From NCBI GenBank assembly GCA_963575745.1, contig CAUYUJ010000383.1:50506-114505 (forward strand): 64,000 nucleotides of DNA. Direction: 5' to 3'. Position numbers and translations under genes: made by a program. This DNA is from Prorocentrum cordatum. Its lineage: Eukaryota > Sar > Dinophyceae > Prorocentrales > Prorocentraceae. The notes beneath the pieces were generated by a model that saw only the letters and a program-made list of their open reading frames with translations, did no database searches and was not told where the DNA came from. Shown here in pieces: positions 42,590-53,875 of the stretch; the first letter of the stretch is position 1, and every line of letters begins with the position of its first letter.

Positions 42590-43185
42590 CCTTCTCCTCC
42601 TCCTCCACCTCCTCCTCCTCTTGCCTCCTCGCCCTCCCCCTTCTCCTCCTCGTCCTCCTCCCCCTTTTTTTCCTCCCTCCTCCTCCTCCCTCCTCCTCTT
42701 CCTCGCCATCCTCCTCCTCGTCCTCCTCCTCCTCCTCCTCCTCCTCCTCCCTCCTCCACCTTCCCCCTTTCCCCCCCCTCCTCCTCCTCCACCCCCTCCT
42801 TCTCTTTCCTCCTCGTCCTCCCCCTTCTCCTCCTTTTCCTCCCCCCCTTTTCCCCCTTCTCCTCCTCCCTTATCCTCCTCCTCCTCCTCCTCCTCCTCCT
42901 CCTCCCTCCTCCTCCCTCCCCCTCCACCTCCTCTCCTCCTCTCCCTCCTCCTCCTCCCTCCTCCTCCTCCTCCTCCTCCTCCCCCTCCTCTCCTCCCTCC
43001 TCCTCCTCCTCCTCCTCCTCCTCTTCCTCCTCCTCCTCCTCCTCCTTCCTCCTCCTCCTCTTTTGCCTCCTCCTATTCCTCCTCCCCCTCCCCCTCCTCC
43101 TCCTCCACCTCCTCCTCCTCCTCCTCCTCGTCCTCCTTTTCCTCCTCCTCTTCTTCCTCCTCCTCGTCCTTGTCACCCCCCTCAG
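42590..43185. repeat. (CTC)n microsatellite, about 600 bp
   Basis: The longest pyrimidine tract in the window, with ccc and ttt interruptions. Confidence 0.95.
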
Positions 43186-43373
43186 GACCCTCGGATAACA
43201 TGGGAGAAGGACTTGCCAGTGTGCCCCCCGAGATTCTTCTCGCGGCAAGGATTCGTATCAGACGCGTCGCCTGCGTGGGGGGACTGCGCAGGCTTCCTCG
43301 CGTCGCGACGAGGAGAAACGCGACGGCCAGCGTTTGGCAGTTTCGGATTCCAGGGGCCGTCGCGCAGCCTCAA

Positions 43374-43496
43374 GTCGGGCACGCCCCTCCACGGGAGGGT
43401 ATCCAAGAACAGCGAATTTCTTTATTATGCGTCACTGCGTTTGAATATGTTCCATGGTTTCCCCCAAGAAAACACCTGTAGCGGCACATGCCCGAC
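43374..43496. mobile_element. Inverted-repeat element, family A copy 3, shortened to 123 bp
   Basis: Begins gtcgggcacgcccctccacg and ends gtagcggcacatgcccgac. The interior is shorter than in the other four copies. Confidence 0.7.
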
Positions 43497-43799
43497 CGAA
43501 CCATAGCCCTGGAAGAGCTCCAGACCTCTGGTGATCCACGCCGTCGGAGGTCGAGGAGGAGACGGGGAAGAGTGGAGCAGGAGCACTGGGACGGCGAGGA
43601 GGGAGAGCAGCAGCAGGAGCAGAAGGGTCGAGGCAAAGCACGCCGCATACGTATATGCGTCTGCACACGTGGGCCCCAGACAGCCAAGTATTGGCCCATG
43701 GATGTGTACAGCGTGTGGCGCAGGCTACGTGGTTCAATCCAGGCGGTGCAACACGTACTGTGCAAGGTACGTGGTTCCATCCATGTGGCGCCGTCAATT

Positions 43800-43930
43800 C
43801 TGTCAGTTATGAGCTGCCACTGCCAATGTTCGCGCGTTGGCGCCCCACTCCCACCCCAAATCTGGTTTTCTAAACACATTCGAACACGATTGCCGCACCC
43901 GTTTGGAGCTTGCCAACGCATCGTTGCGGC
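43800..43930 (-). repeat. Dispersed repeat family D, copy 3 (reverse orientation)
   Basis: Its reverse complement carries gtgcggcaatcgtg, then aaaccagatttggggtggga and gcgcgaacattggcagtgg, in the order seen at 23345-23500. Confidence 0.5.
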
Positions 43931-43934
43931 CGCA

Positions 43935-44795
43935 TTGGTGCGCGCGCGATCACGCTCAACTCGGCCAGCTTGTTTGGCACAGTTGATGCGGCCGCGATGG
44001 CGACTACCGATGGGAACTTCCTGGCACGTCTCGAAAGCCGCACCGGCGCGCAGGTACTTCAGTGCGGGTCAGTGATTCGGGCGTGCGCGATATCAGGATG
44101 TCGTCGACAACAGCGGCAACGATGACGTTAATAGCGATGGTGGTGGTGATGACGACGATGACGACAACAGCGGCCAATGACGGCAACAATGTTGGTGACG
44201 ACTATGACAACGAGTGATGTCCATAGTTCGGTAACCAAAGTGATTCGGATGATGATGGCGGCAATGGCGGCGATTGACGATGAGGATGTAGGTGGACCTC
44301 TCGAGCAGTCTCGGGTGAGTCTTGAGGGTTCCTTGGGCCGTCGTGGGGCGTCGGAAGCTCAAAAAGGCGAGAACCCCCAAAACATTGAAACAGCTACTGG
44401 CAATCAGTGATTTTTGTTTGGCTTCGAGACGGCGGTTTCGCCGGCCACTGCAAAATCAATGATTGCCCTCATTACATATTGTATTGTGAGTCTTTCATAT
44501 CACATGTGTTAACTCTCAACGGCAGTTTCGAAACTTCGCCAAAAGGCTTCACTTCGGCGGTTCGAAAAGCCAGGGCCAAGAATTTCTAGAGGATTGCGCC
44601 TGGCCTCCTCCCTGCATCACCCTGCGTTTGGGGCGCGGCCCGTGCAGAGAGAACACTTCGCAAGAGATCGAGCGCGGTGCCTCCGAGCTTGAGCTGGTGC
44701 CTTTCGCTGCCACCGTGGATAATTGAGATCCCTGGCTGTATACTATACCTCCTCCCTCATCCTCAGTCCCCCATCCTCCTCCTTCCTCCATCTTC
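43935..44795. other. Intergenic stretch, no gene recognised
   Basis: Contains a degenerate gatgac/gacgac region (44120-44290) and otherwise unique sequence. No supported gene. Confidence 0.35.
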
Positions 44796-44800
44796 CACAG

Positions 44801-44964
44801 GTCGTCACCAACCTGTCCTCCAATCTGCTGTGCGTTGACCGACAGCCGCTGGCCAAGGGAGAGGCTCCCAGCGCGCCGCCGGAGTTCCCGGAAGCCGGGG
44901 CAGGGTTCCCGAACCGCTTTTGTGCGAGGAGAAGGGGAGGAGGGGAGAGGGAAAGCGAACAGTG
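44801..44964 (+). CDS. Exon-like fragment after a pyrimidine tract
   Basis: catcttccacag (44789-44800) is a good acceptor, preceded by cctcctccttcctc. The frame then reads VVTNLSSNLLCVDRQPLAKG and turns Arg/Glu-rich before TGA at 44962-44964. It is short and unrecognised, and could be chance. Confidence 0.2.
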
Positions 44965-45239
44965 AGGAGGATAATGAAAAGGAGCGAGGAGGACACTCAC
45001 AAGCAAACTGCGGCTGTACGTGCGGATATCCGTTTTGTGGCATCATCAGCGTCGTGTTACAAGACTCAAGGCCAAAACAGGGAGGAGGGAGGCGAGGCGG
45101 AGGATGACCGAGGATCGAGCATGGAGGTTGTTGGCCTCTGGAGGCGCCCGTCTCTTGCCCCGAGAGGTAGGTAATCGTCGAACTGGGACGAAGATCAGGC
45201 CAGGACGGAGCCGTCGTCGTCGACCCGACGGCCCCCAAG

Positions 45240-45385
45240 CATCGACTACGTGATCGTTGGTGCGGGCACAATGGGTTCCCCGATCGCTGACCGCGAAGCG
45301 GTAGCAGCGGCTTGCGCGCCCGGGTTTAGCCACCCCGCGTTCCCCTTTAAGTCGCGCACCAAAGGTCATTCTTGTCTAGGGTTAA
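45240..45385 (+). repeat. Dispersed repeat family B, copy 2
   Basis: Matches 11290-11460 block by block (tgcgggcac, gggttccccgat, gctga, gcagcggcttgcgcgcccgg, gcgcaccaaaggtcattctt). It ends where family A copy 4 begins. Confidence 0.5.
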
Positions 45386-45536
45386 GTCGGGCCTGTCCCT
45401 CTCTACAGGAGGGAGATTCAAAGATAATCAAAAAATAGTCTGGGGACGATTTCCACTTATTTTAGCATGTTTGGACTATATTTGGAGTGTTTGGAACTGT
45501 TCGCCCACAATTTCCCTATAGGGGGACAGGCCCGAC
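45386..45536. mobile_element. 151-bp inverted-repeat element, family A copy 4
   Basis: Begins gtcgggcctgtccctctcta and ends tatagggggacaggcccgac. The interior includes caaaaaatagtctggggacg, shared with copy 5. Confidence 0.8.
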
Positions 45537-45539
45537 CTA

Positions 45540-46377
45540 AATCGAGGGTCCGTCTCACGTGTCGCCGAAGGCATCTGGTGTGATTTCTCAATCCGCGGCT
45601 CCGGATTCCTTCCCTGGGGCCACTGATTCGCCTCTCACGGTTCTTGTTGCAGCCCCTAGGCTCGAGACCTGCCCGCGGGGGCCGACATGGAGGAGTAACG
45701 CCCGACCACATTGGAGGAGCACGTGGTCTGCGATTCGGGTCCGTCTTGTCGATCGCCTCTCTGGTCGGCCTCGCCTCCGCCCCGCGCGCGGCACGGCTCT
45801 CAGAGCAGAGCACGTCGCGAGCCCGCACGTGGCGGCGCTGCCGGCCGCACCATGCGCACGCGGGCATGTGCGCAGGCGCGGGAAGCGGCGCGCACTGGCA
45901 GCGTTTCGGTTCCGGGCTGCTGGCAGACGGATCTGTTCGAGAGGCTTGCGCTAGCCTGCCGACCCCCCGGCGGAAGCGGGGAGACCACGGCTGAGGCGTT
46001 GTGGGCCTCGAGTCTCGGGCACGGTCTGGGGGCTCCTGTGGGCGTCTTTGGGAGCTGCTTGGGGGCCTGGCGGGCAGATTGGTTCTCCACCTCCACCTTC
46101 CACACCTTCCGACCACCGCGGAGGGTGCGGAAGAGTTGTTCGAAGCTCTCGGGAACCTCGCGCAAGCCAAGGGAACCCGCACGAATCAGATCGGAAAAGG
46201 GGCGGAGGGTCATTCTTTCCCTCAGGGAGAACTCGAACAGCCTTCTGGGCGACGAGCACCCTGCAACGGCAAATCGACCATGTCGCGGACCATCTCCATG
46301 GGGGTGGTGAACGCGCCACACGGCCAGAAAAAAGAGAGCGGCGGGTCCGCTCTTCCCCTCGTCCTCCCTCTCTCCTG
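45540..46377. other. GC-rich intergenic stretch, no gene recognised
   Basis: Open frames on both strands are mutually overlapping and of arginine-, proline- or serine-rich content. No domain seen. Confidence 0.35.
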
Positions 46378-46793
46378 CCACTCCTCCTCCTCCTCCTCCT
46401 CCTCCTCCTCCTCCTCCTCCTCCTCCTCCTCCTCTTCCTCCTTCTCCTCCTTTTCCTCCTCCTCCTCCTCCCACTCCTCCCCTCCTCCTCCCCCTCCTCC
46501 ACCTCATCCTTCCCTCCTCCTCCTTTTCCTCTTCTTCCTACTCATCATTCTTTTCCTCCTCCTCCTCATCCTCCTCCTCATGTTCCTCCTTCTCCTCCTC
46601 CCCCTCCTCCTCCTCCTCCTCCCCCCCTCCTCCTCCCCCTCCTCCTCCCCCTCCTCCTCCTCCTTCCTCCTCTCCTCCCTCCTCTCTCCTCCTCCTCCTC
46701 CTCCTCCTCCTTCTCCTCCTCCTCCTCCTCCACCTCCTCCTCCTCCTCCTCCTCCTCCTCCTCCTCCTCCTCCTCCTCCTCCTCCTCCGCGGA
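46378..46793. repeat. (CTC)n microsatellite, about 415 bp
   Basis: ctc triplets with ccc, ttc and cat interruptions, ending in a pure run of about 20 units (46730-46790). Confidence 0.95.
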
Positions 46794-46794
46794 A

Positions 46795-47675
46795 GGTCCG
46801 GAAGAATGCGGGGGAGGGGACTCCGGGCCGAGCTCTTGCCCGGCGCTCCCCGGCCCAGGCCCCCCGGCGGGGGGGGGGGGCAGTCCCGAGGCACAGCTCG
46901 GGAGAGCAGAACGCTGGTCCTCCCAGAATTGGGTCGAGCTGCTGCGGGGGCCCTGCACGGCTTCGGCCGCGCGCAGTGGGGCGCGCAGTGGGGCGCAGGG
47001 ATTCGGCCGCGCGCAGCTGCGGGGTCGAGCCGCTATGGGGCCGCCAGGCTTTTTCGAAGCACACCCCCGCTTGGAAGGCGCGGGCCTTCCGTGTGTAGAT
47101 GTGAGGCCGGCGCCTCGTGAGGAGGAGCCTCCTCCTCGGAAGCCCTCCCCCCTCGCGGTGCCCCCTTGTGCGCGCCGCCAAAGCAAGGAGAGCACAGAGA
47201 GCCTGGGATCTCTAGGATCCGGGCTCGTGTCCTCGCGTTCGGCCTCTGGGGGGGAGCGTTTTTTGTCAGGCCCCCGGGGGCCATGCAGAAGGGAGCCCCT
47301 GGACGGAAGGCTGCCCCCCAGGAGAGGGTTGGGCCGAGCGGCCCGGGTGGAGCGCGGCTTGGACGAAATCCGCCTGTCGGATCTGGAGGTCTGGAGGTCT
47401 GGGGCTCCAGGCTGCTCCCCGGCTTCCCCGCCCGCCCTCCCCGGCTCGGGTGGGGGGGCGTGAGACTCGAGTTCGCCGGAGCTCGGGCTTGCCAACGTTT
47501 CGTGGCGAGCCCGTCCCGGGTTCTGACGGTCCGGTTTTCGTCGGATGGTTGCAGCGGGAGCTCGCCTCAAACTTCAGGCTGGGTCTCGTAGGTTTTCTGA
47601 CGGCCCCGCTGGGCCAACCCGAGTGCCCTTTACGCGAGCCGTACGTCTCCCCGACGGGTGGCCCGTTGTTTTCAT
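46795..47675. other. GC-rich stretch with a long open frame, no gene recognised
   Basis: The + frame downstream of the CTC tract stays open to 47463 (for example WVELLRGPCTASAARSG) but is Gly/Pro/Arg-rich, has no domain, and its opening is inherited from the microsatellite. A small internal duplication of ggccgcgcgcag occurs at about 46966 and 47002. Confidence 0.3.
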
Positions 47676-47682
47676 CTCGGTG

Positions 47683-47792
47683 AGCGTTTTTGTGTCCGTG
47701 GAAGGCTTAGGAAGCTCCTCAGAAGGCCCCAAGGCCTGCCGAGCCTTCTGAGAATGCCCGCCCCTTCTCACTGTTCCCGCGGGCACGCCGTC
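47683..47792. repeat. Family E copy 3, mostly the right half
   Basis: gccttctgagaatgcccgcc then ccttctcactgttcccgcgg match the right arm of the 38.6-kb copy. Confidence 0.5.
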
Positions 47793-48301
47793 GATGCCTG
47801 GATAGGGAATACCTGGCTAGGCACTGGGAGGCAAGCCCATCAGAGCTACTCAGGAGTAGCTTCTCGGGCGTGGTACCGGAAACGGGCCTCCAGCTGTACT
47901 CAGCAGGAGCAGCAGGAAGGGCAGGAGGTCTCTAGAGGTATCTAGCGGTCCCCAGCGGCCCCAAAACGATCACAGGCCTCCAATATCCTACGAACCCAAC
48001 ACCCAAACCTCAACAGTGGTGCAGTCCTGGGTATAGGTCCTCCCCCGGAGGTCCGAGGAGGGTCCGAAGCATCCACGCACACCACGAGCCTCGAAGGCTC
48101 GAGCCCCGCTGCCCAGGTTGCAGCTCTCCTGGGAGGTTTCATTCCCGCATCGGCGCAGTGGTCGCTGCCGTCGCTGCCGCCCCTGCCGACGACGACGACG
48201 ACGGCGACGACGACAACGACGATTGAAGACGACGACTGACGACGACTGACGACGGCGGGGGCGGCAGCGACGGCGCGAGGTTGAATTCCCGATGCCAGTG
48301 G

Positions 48302-48425
48302 TCGAAAGCATTCTTGATCCAGCCCAAAGGCCGCGCAATCCGGGCAAGTCGATGCTCGAAAGCAGGGCACGTCGATGCTCGAAAGCCGTCCTGATCCAGC
48401 CCAAAGGCTGCGAAATCCGGCCGAA
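48302..48425. repeat. 77-bp tandem duplication
   Basis: tcgaaagcattcttgatcca at 48302 and tcgaaagccgtcctgatcca at 48379 head two similar units sharing gcccaaaggc.gcg.aatccgg. Confidence 0.8.
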
Positions 48426-49013
48426 TCCTGGGCTCAACCCTGCCTTCAACCTGTCTCATGGCCCTCGCAGTGTGGTCCTTGATCCTTCCCACGAAGGCCT
48501 CCCAGAGCCGCCTCCTCACCGATCCTGGCGCAACCCTCGATCACGAGCCCCGCTCCTGGACCGTTCTTGGAGCCTTGATCACGCCCCCCCCTCCCTCGGC
48601 GTCACCCCTATATACTTATACTATATGTGCGTCGCCCCCCTAGGGGCAACGCGCGCACCGAGAAATCTTATAGTATCTGCGTCGTGGCGGGCGCTTTCTG
48701 GCCACACCGCTCGGGAAACGATACACTACAAGATGGTTATACTACATGTTCGGGTCGGACGCGCGCCTCCAAGGAGGACATCTAGTATTGGTATGCCCCT
48801 ATGCGTCCCATCCCCCGTCACCCGAGGAGGAGGAGGGGGCGGAGGAGGAGGAGGAGGAGGAGGAGGAGGAGGAGGAGCACGATCCGCCCTCTCGGGCCCT
48901 TCCTCGAGCCTCGAGCCTCGATTCCCTGGGCCGACTCTCGAGGCTCTCGCTGGCTCGAGCTGGCAAGGGCTCCGTGCTGCGCACAGGCAGAGCCCCCCCC
49001 CTTGGCAGTCCTG

Positions 49014-49041
49014 GCTCCTCCTCCTCCTCCTCCTCCTCCTC

Positions 49042-49072
<31 letters not shown>

Positions 49073-49201
49073 TCCTCCCCCTCCTCCTCCTCCTCCTCCT
49101 CCTCCTCCTCCTCCTCCTCCCCTCCTCCTCCTCCTCCTCCTCCTCCTCCTCCTCCTCCTCCTCCTCCTCCTCCCCCTCCTCCTCCTCCCCCTCCTCCTCC
49201 C
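49014..49201. repeat. (CTC)n microsatellite, about 190 bp
   Basis: Nearly pure ctc triplets with short ccc runs. It ends 23 bases before the direct repeat that flanks family A copy 5. Confidence 0.95.
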
Positions 49202-49223
49202 CGGGGCGGTCTCGACACCCCCG

Positions 49224-49524
49224 CCTTGGGGCGCGGAGCGCCCCGGGGGCGCCGCCGGAGGCTGCGCCAGGGCTTGGGGACAGCCCCAGACGACCCTCAA
49301 GTCGGGCACGCCACTCTTCAGGAGAAATATTCGGAAACGGTCAAAAAATAGTCTGGGGACGATGTCGGGATTTATCTAAAATTGGTTCGGAATATGTTTG
49401 GCTATGGTTTGTTTCTCGTCCAAAAACCGCCTACAGGGGGACACGCCCGACCTGAGCCTTGGGACGCGCAGCGCCCCAGGGGCGCCGCCGGAAGCTGCGC
49501 CAGGGTTTGGGGACCGCCCCAGAC
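49224..49524. mobile_element. Family A copy 5 (49301-49451) between 68-bp direct repeats
   Basis: The element begins gtcgggcacgccactcttca and ends tacagggggacacgcccgac; ctgag follows. It is flanked by 49224-49291 and 49457-49524, which share ccttggg, ggggcgccgccgga and gctgcgccaggg-ttgggga in order with a handful of differences. The copies are too long and too diverged for a normal target-site duplication, so a local duplication with the element in between is likely. Confidence 0.75.
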
Positions 49525-49594
49525 TGCCCAGGGGGGGCCGGTTGAGGCCCGCCAGACTGCCTGGGGGGGGGGGCCGTTTGTGCGCAACCCGACC

Positions 49595-49700
49595 CTCTAC
49601 GGTAGATTCGCATCGTGTCGACCGGCGGTGGCCCCGCCGGCGTTCGACGCTGAACGCCGCCGGCGATCCAGAATCGGTCGGCGTGGAGCGATCTGACGCT
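49595..49700. repeat. Family G related sequence
   Basis: ggtagattcgcatcgtgtcg and then gctgaacgccgccgg.gatccagaatcgg align in order with 38985-39065. Confidence 0.45.
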
Positions 49701-50024
49701 TCGGAAGCGGCCAGCCGGTCAGGGTGGAACGGCCCCCTCGGTGTCAGGAGCCGACGTCGCAGTCCACCACCTTCGGCCCTCGAGCCTCGGGGCTCGAGCG
49801 CCGAGCCCCGAGACCCAGGCCGGTCCTCCAGCCCACCGGCGGCGCCCCCCCGCGCAAAGGCGCGCGAGCTCGGCTGCGGGCAGGCGCGGCCCGGGCCCGC
49901 CCCCCCTCCCCGTGGTCGTCTCGGGGCGGACGGGAGTCGGCATCGCTACGCCGACCCATCGCTCGCTGAAGGCCGATTCCCGTGTGCAGTTTGCTCTGGG
50001 GCGCCTTCCTCTTTCCATGCTCGA

Positions 50025-50065
50025 GAGATTTCTCTCTCTCTCTCTCTCTCTTTTTCTCTCCTTCC
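50025..50065. repeat. (CT)n microsatellite
   Basis: About 12 uninterrupted ct units, then a ttttctctc tail. Confidence 0.9.
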
Positions 50066-50511
50066 CTTGTAGGCAGCGGGCGGAAGCCCAAGCTATGCTC
50101 AACTCCTTCCTACGTCATGGCGCGGCCCACGTCCAGACGGTGGGTACCATTTGGAAGTCGTTGGCCCCGATGTCCGACCTGTCCCCCTTGAGGTGGGGAT
50201 AGCCGCTGTCTCCGGCGGCTTTCGTTGCGTCCATCTCCATCTCGGGGTGGGGGGGTAGACTTGTGGCGCCCAGGAGATCTGGCCCACCGGGTATGAGCAT
50301 AGGTCTGACGATGTTCAGGACAGGGGGGGGGAGAAGTCACATTGCATAAGGACGAGGGGGCGAAAACGGCTGCGTGCAGCTGGTTCCAGCCCAACCGCTG
50401 GGCGCTCTGGTCGATATTTGGGCGTTTGCATTTGGTGCCGGGAGAACTAGCTACGTGAGTTGATTCGTTGACCCTCCATTGACTACGCCCCTTCGTCCGA
50501 CCTGGACGTTG

Positions 50512-50512
<1 letters not shown>

Positions 50513-50547
<35 letters not shown>

Positions 50548-50850
50548 TTTCCGCCGCCATCGCCGTCGCCGTCGCAGCCGTCGTTGCAGCCGTCGTCCAC
50601 GTCGTCGTTGTCGCTGTCGTTGTCCTCGGAGGAGATTTGACGGAGGAGGGAGTGGCGGATGCAGAAGATGATAACGACAGAGGGTTCAGGAGGAGGAGGA
50701 GTAGGAGGACGGCGGACGGAGGATGGAGTGGCGGAGGCAGAAGGTGATGAGGATAGAGGGTTCAGGAGGAGGAGAGGAAGAGGAGGAGGAGGAAGACGAG
50801 GAGGAGGAGGATGAGGAGGGGGATGAGGAGGAGGAGGAGGAGGAGTAGGA
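50513..50850. repeat. (CGT)n tract followed by (GGA)n tract
   Basis: 50513-50625 is cgt with gcc interruptions. 50685-50850 is gga-rich, with a short duplicated block (gagggttcaggaggaggag) at 50672 and 50757. Confidence 0.9.
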
Positions 50851-50899
50851 CGGAGTGACCGGGTGCGGGACGGAGCATGCGGCGGTGAGAGAGGCCAGG

Positions 50900-53590
50900 T
50901 GGGGCGAGAGGGAGACTGGATGGGGGAGGGAGGGAGGGAGGGAGGAGGGAGGAGGTCGGAGGAGCGGAGTCGTCTTGGCACCCTTCGCCATCTGCCCCCC
51001 CTCTTCCTCCCCTCCTCCTCCTCCTTCTCGTCCGTCCCTCCTCCCTTCCTTTTCCTCCTCCTCCTCCTTCTCCTGCCTTCTCTCCCGCGGCGGGGGGGCA
51101 GTTGCTGCTCTGCTGGGTGCTGTATCCTGGTGCTCGTGCCTATGCCGCGGTGACGTATTGGCAATGCCACGTGCGCTTCGCGGCATGGCGTCATATTGGC
51201 AATGCAGGCTGGTCTTTTTGGGTCCCTCCCCGCGGCAACTTGTCTGCGGCCGTGGCGCTCAGCTACGCCCGCGACGGTGGAGCCACCTTGAGCTTCCAGG
51301 CGCGGGGATCGTGCACTTGGTGGAGTGGCGGGGCCGTGCGGTCCATAAGTCCCATTGGGCCTTCGTGCCTCCTCGCCCTGGGGTCCCAGACCAGTTGCAC
51401 GTGTCCTTTGTTTTGGCAGGGGATGATAGCCGGGAAGGACCTCACAATGAGGAGGTGAACCGACCGTCCCCCAGCGCACCACCGCCATCACGTATGAGTA
51501 GCGTGTCACGGGGCGACAATGCGCTGACCTGTACCTCGACTGTTGCGTGAGCTCCTCGCCGATGAGCGAGCGGCCTCCCCTGCACGCGAGGGCGGAGGTC
51601 TCTCCGCGCGGGGGCGGAGGGCGGCCCGTTGCACGGTGGGGCAGCACCATCGTGCGAGGCAGTCCGCTCGCACGGGTTCGCTTCTTTATGATCCATGGTT
51701 CCATGGCTCCTGCTTTCTCCTCCCTCATCCCCCTTCCTGTCTCCTTTCTTCTCCCCCCCAACAGACACACGAGCAGCCTGTGGGAGTGCTATTTCCCCCT
51801 CTCCCCGGAAGCTGTCCGAGCAGGGGGGGGGCGGCGCGTTTACCGCAGTCTGTGAATTCCACGCGCTGGATCTCAGCAGCTGTGCTCTTGCTGCAGCTGG
51901 TTCCTTGGATCGGAAACCAGACGTGTTCGCGTCGCGGAAGGATTCGGACGGGAGGTTCTTCGCAGTTTTCGGCTTCAAGGGACACTTACCGGGCCCCGGA
52001 AGTGTCGAAAAACCATTCAGGATAAAAAGCAGTGCCGGGGAAAGGATCGGGATTTCCAGGACATCGCATGTTTGGGAAAGTGTTTGAGTTGTGTGAACGG
52101 CTTTCCCGCTGCAGCGCTGACCTCCATGAAGGATCGGCGCCTAGCTCCTGTCGTTTAGATCGGCGCCCTCGCGCAGCGGGGGCCTCTTTTTGGGATTTGA
52201 TCCCTTCCGCGTCGTTGTCGCCCCCGGCCTTTCCCCTCCTACGCCTTCCCCTGTAATTCCTGTTCCTCGTCTTGGTAAGTACTCCTGCTGTTGCTCGCCC
52301 TCTTTCTCCGTGTCCTTTTGTTCCTTGTGATCATCCCCGTCTGCCCATTCGCAGAAGACCCCAAGTAACACGATTAAGTAGCACGTCTAGCACTATAGCG
52401 TAGTACTGCGCAGGCGGGAGGCCGCGCAGGAGACAAGACATAGAACCGCGCAACAGAAATTCATACGTAATATTTTGATGATCACCATTCAGGATATCGC
52501 GCGGGAAACCATACGGCAGACCATGTGGGAAAGCACATGGGACACCACGAGCCACCGATTCTGGGGCAGTTGTTGACGCTGCCACCACCTATTTCAACAT
52601 TGTGAACATCACAATTTCGCGTGAGAGCGAGTATGAGGCCAGCGCCCTTACGAAATCCCGATAGCGCATCGAGGGCGCTTATTGTTTCACCAAAGGCACC
52701 GTCGCCGAATTTCTGTTTGTATGGATAAATATATAAGAAGGAAGAACACATGTAAAAGCATGTCGGAGTGTCACATCGAGGGCATTTTCAGGCGGCGCAG
52801 TCGCCAACCACGTAGTTTGCGGCATTCGATAAATTGGCAGTACTGGATCCCCTGGCTGGCGTTTCATCAGGAGTCGTCTTTGTTGACGGTCTAGGGCCTG
52901 GCGAGAGCCCCCAGGGGCCGAGAACGGCGCAAACTTTTCCAACGTTTCCTCTCTCCGTGGCCGCGCACGGTCAAGAGTTTTGGCTGACCGTACCGTCAGA
53001 GGAGGAGGTGGAAGAGGTTCCGTTTACATTCGCACAGGTCAGGGTGCAGCCAGCCGCTGTTTCCACCGCGGCGGGTCTTTCTGTTGTTGGGGACACAAGG
53101 GGGATCAGCGGGCCAACCCCGTGGACGACGGGAGCGGGTTGCCGGCAGTTGTAAAATCGTTTCGTTGTTTCTTTCGACCCAAACGATTATGTCGCGGGTG
53201 TTTGCCCTCGTGCTCGTTCCCACCGCGGCGCGGTTATTTGGAGTGTTGTGTGGGCAGTTATGGGCGTCTCGGGGCAGAGGGCTCGAGTTGCTTGTTCGTG
53301 TGCAGCGGGAGCGGCCCGCCAACGCTGCTACGGGGTGTCGCTGCTTGCGTGCGTGGATAACTTTGGAGTTGCTTGCCGTTTAGTGTTGCGTGCCGCTGCT
53401 TTTGCTTGCGAGACCCAATCGCACGGACGGCAAAGCATTGTTGGATTGTGTGGTATGGCGTATGGGAGCTATGTGTGTTCAACACCAAAGGCCGCTTGGC
53501 TACCCCGGCCGCAAGTCTGCCATCTTCAGATGAACGACCCTCAGCTGCCACGGAGCGCGAGGCATGCCTCTCCTCTCTCCCTCTCCTCGC
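50900..53590. other. Intergenic stretch, no gene recognised
   Basis: The largest gap without strong repeats. Open frames such as 51102-51458 and 52834-53154 (+) have ordinary amino-acid content but no motif that I know, no supported splice sites and competing frames. A small tandem similarity, cgtattggcaatgcc and catattggcaatgca, lies at 51154 and 51192. Confidence 0.3.
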
Positions 53591-53593
53591 CCC

Positions 53594-53875
53594 CCCCCAG
53601 TCCCCCTCCTCCTCCTCCTCCTCCTCCTCCTCCTCCTCCTCCTCCTCCTCCTCCTCCTCCTCCTCCTCCTCCTCCTCCTCCTCCTCCCCTCCTCCTCTCT
53701 CTCCTCCTTTCTCCTCCTCCCCCTTCTCCTCCTCCTTCCGCCTCCTTCCTCCTCCTCCTCCTCTCCTCTTCCTCCTCCTCCTCCTCCTCCTCCTCCTCCT
53801 CCTCCTGCTCCTCCTGCTCCTCCTCCTCCTCCTCTTCCTTCTTCTGCTCCTCCACCTCCCCCTCCCCGTCCTCCT
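53594..53875. repeat. (CTC)n microsatellite, about 280 bp
   Basis: Nearly pure ctc from 53605 to 53690, then interrupted. Confidence 0.95.

Noticed and set aside
45240-45300. A reading YVIVGAGTMGS that resembles a dinucleotide-binding GxGxxG motif
   Set aside because: The stretch is part of dispersed repeat family B (also at 11290-11460), has no further flavoprotein or dehydrogenase sequence, and the frame soon enters a family A element.
51102-51550. Possible gene with frames of 118 and 231 codons
   Set aside because: Two frames compete, the longer one inherits its opening from a pyrimidine tract, and no domain or splice site supports either.
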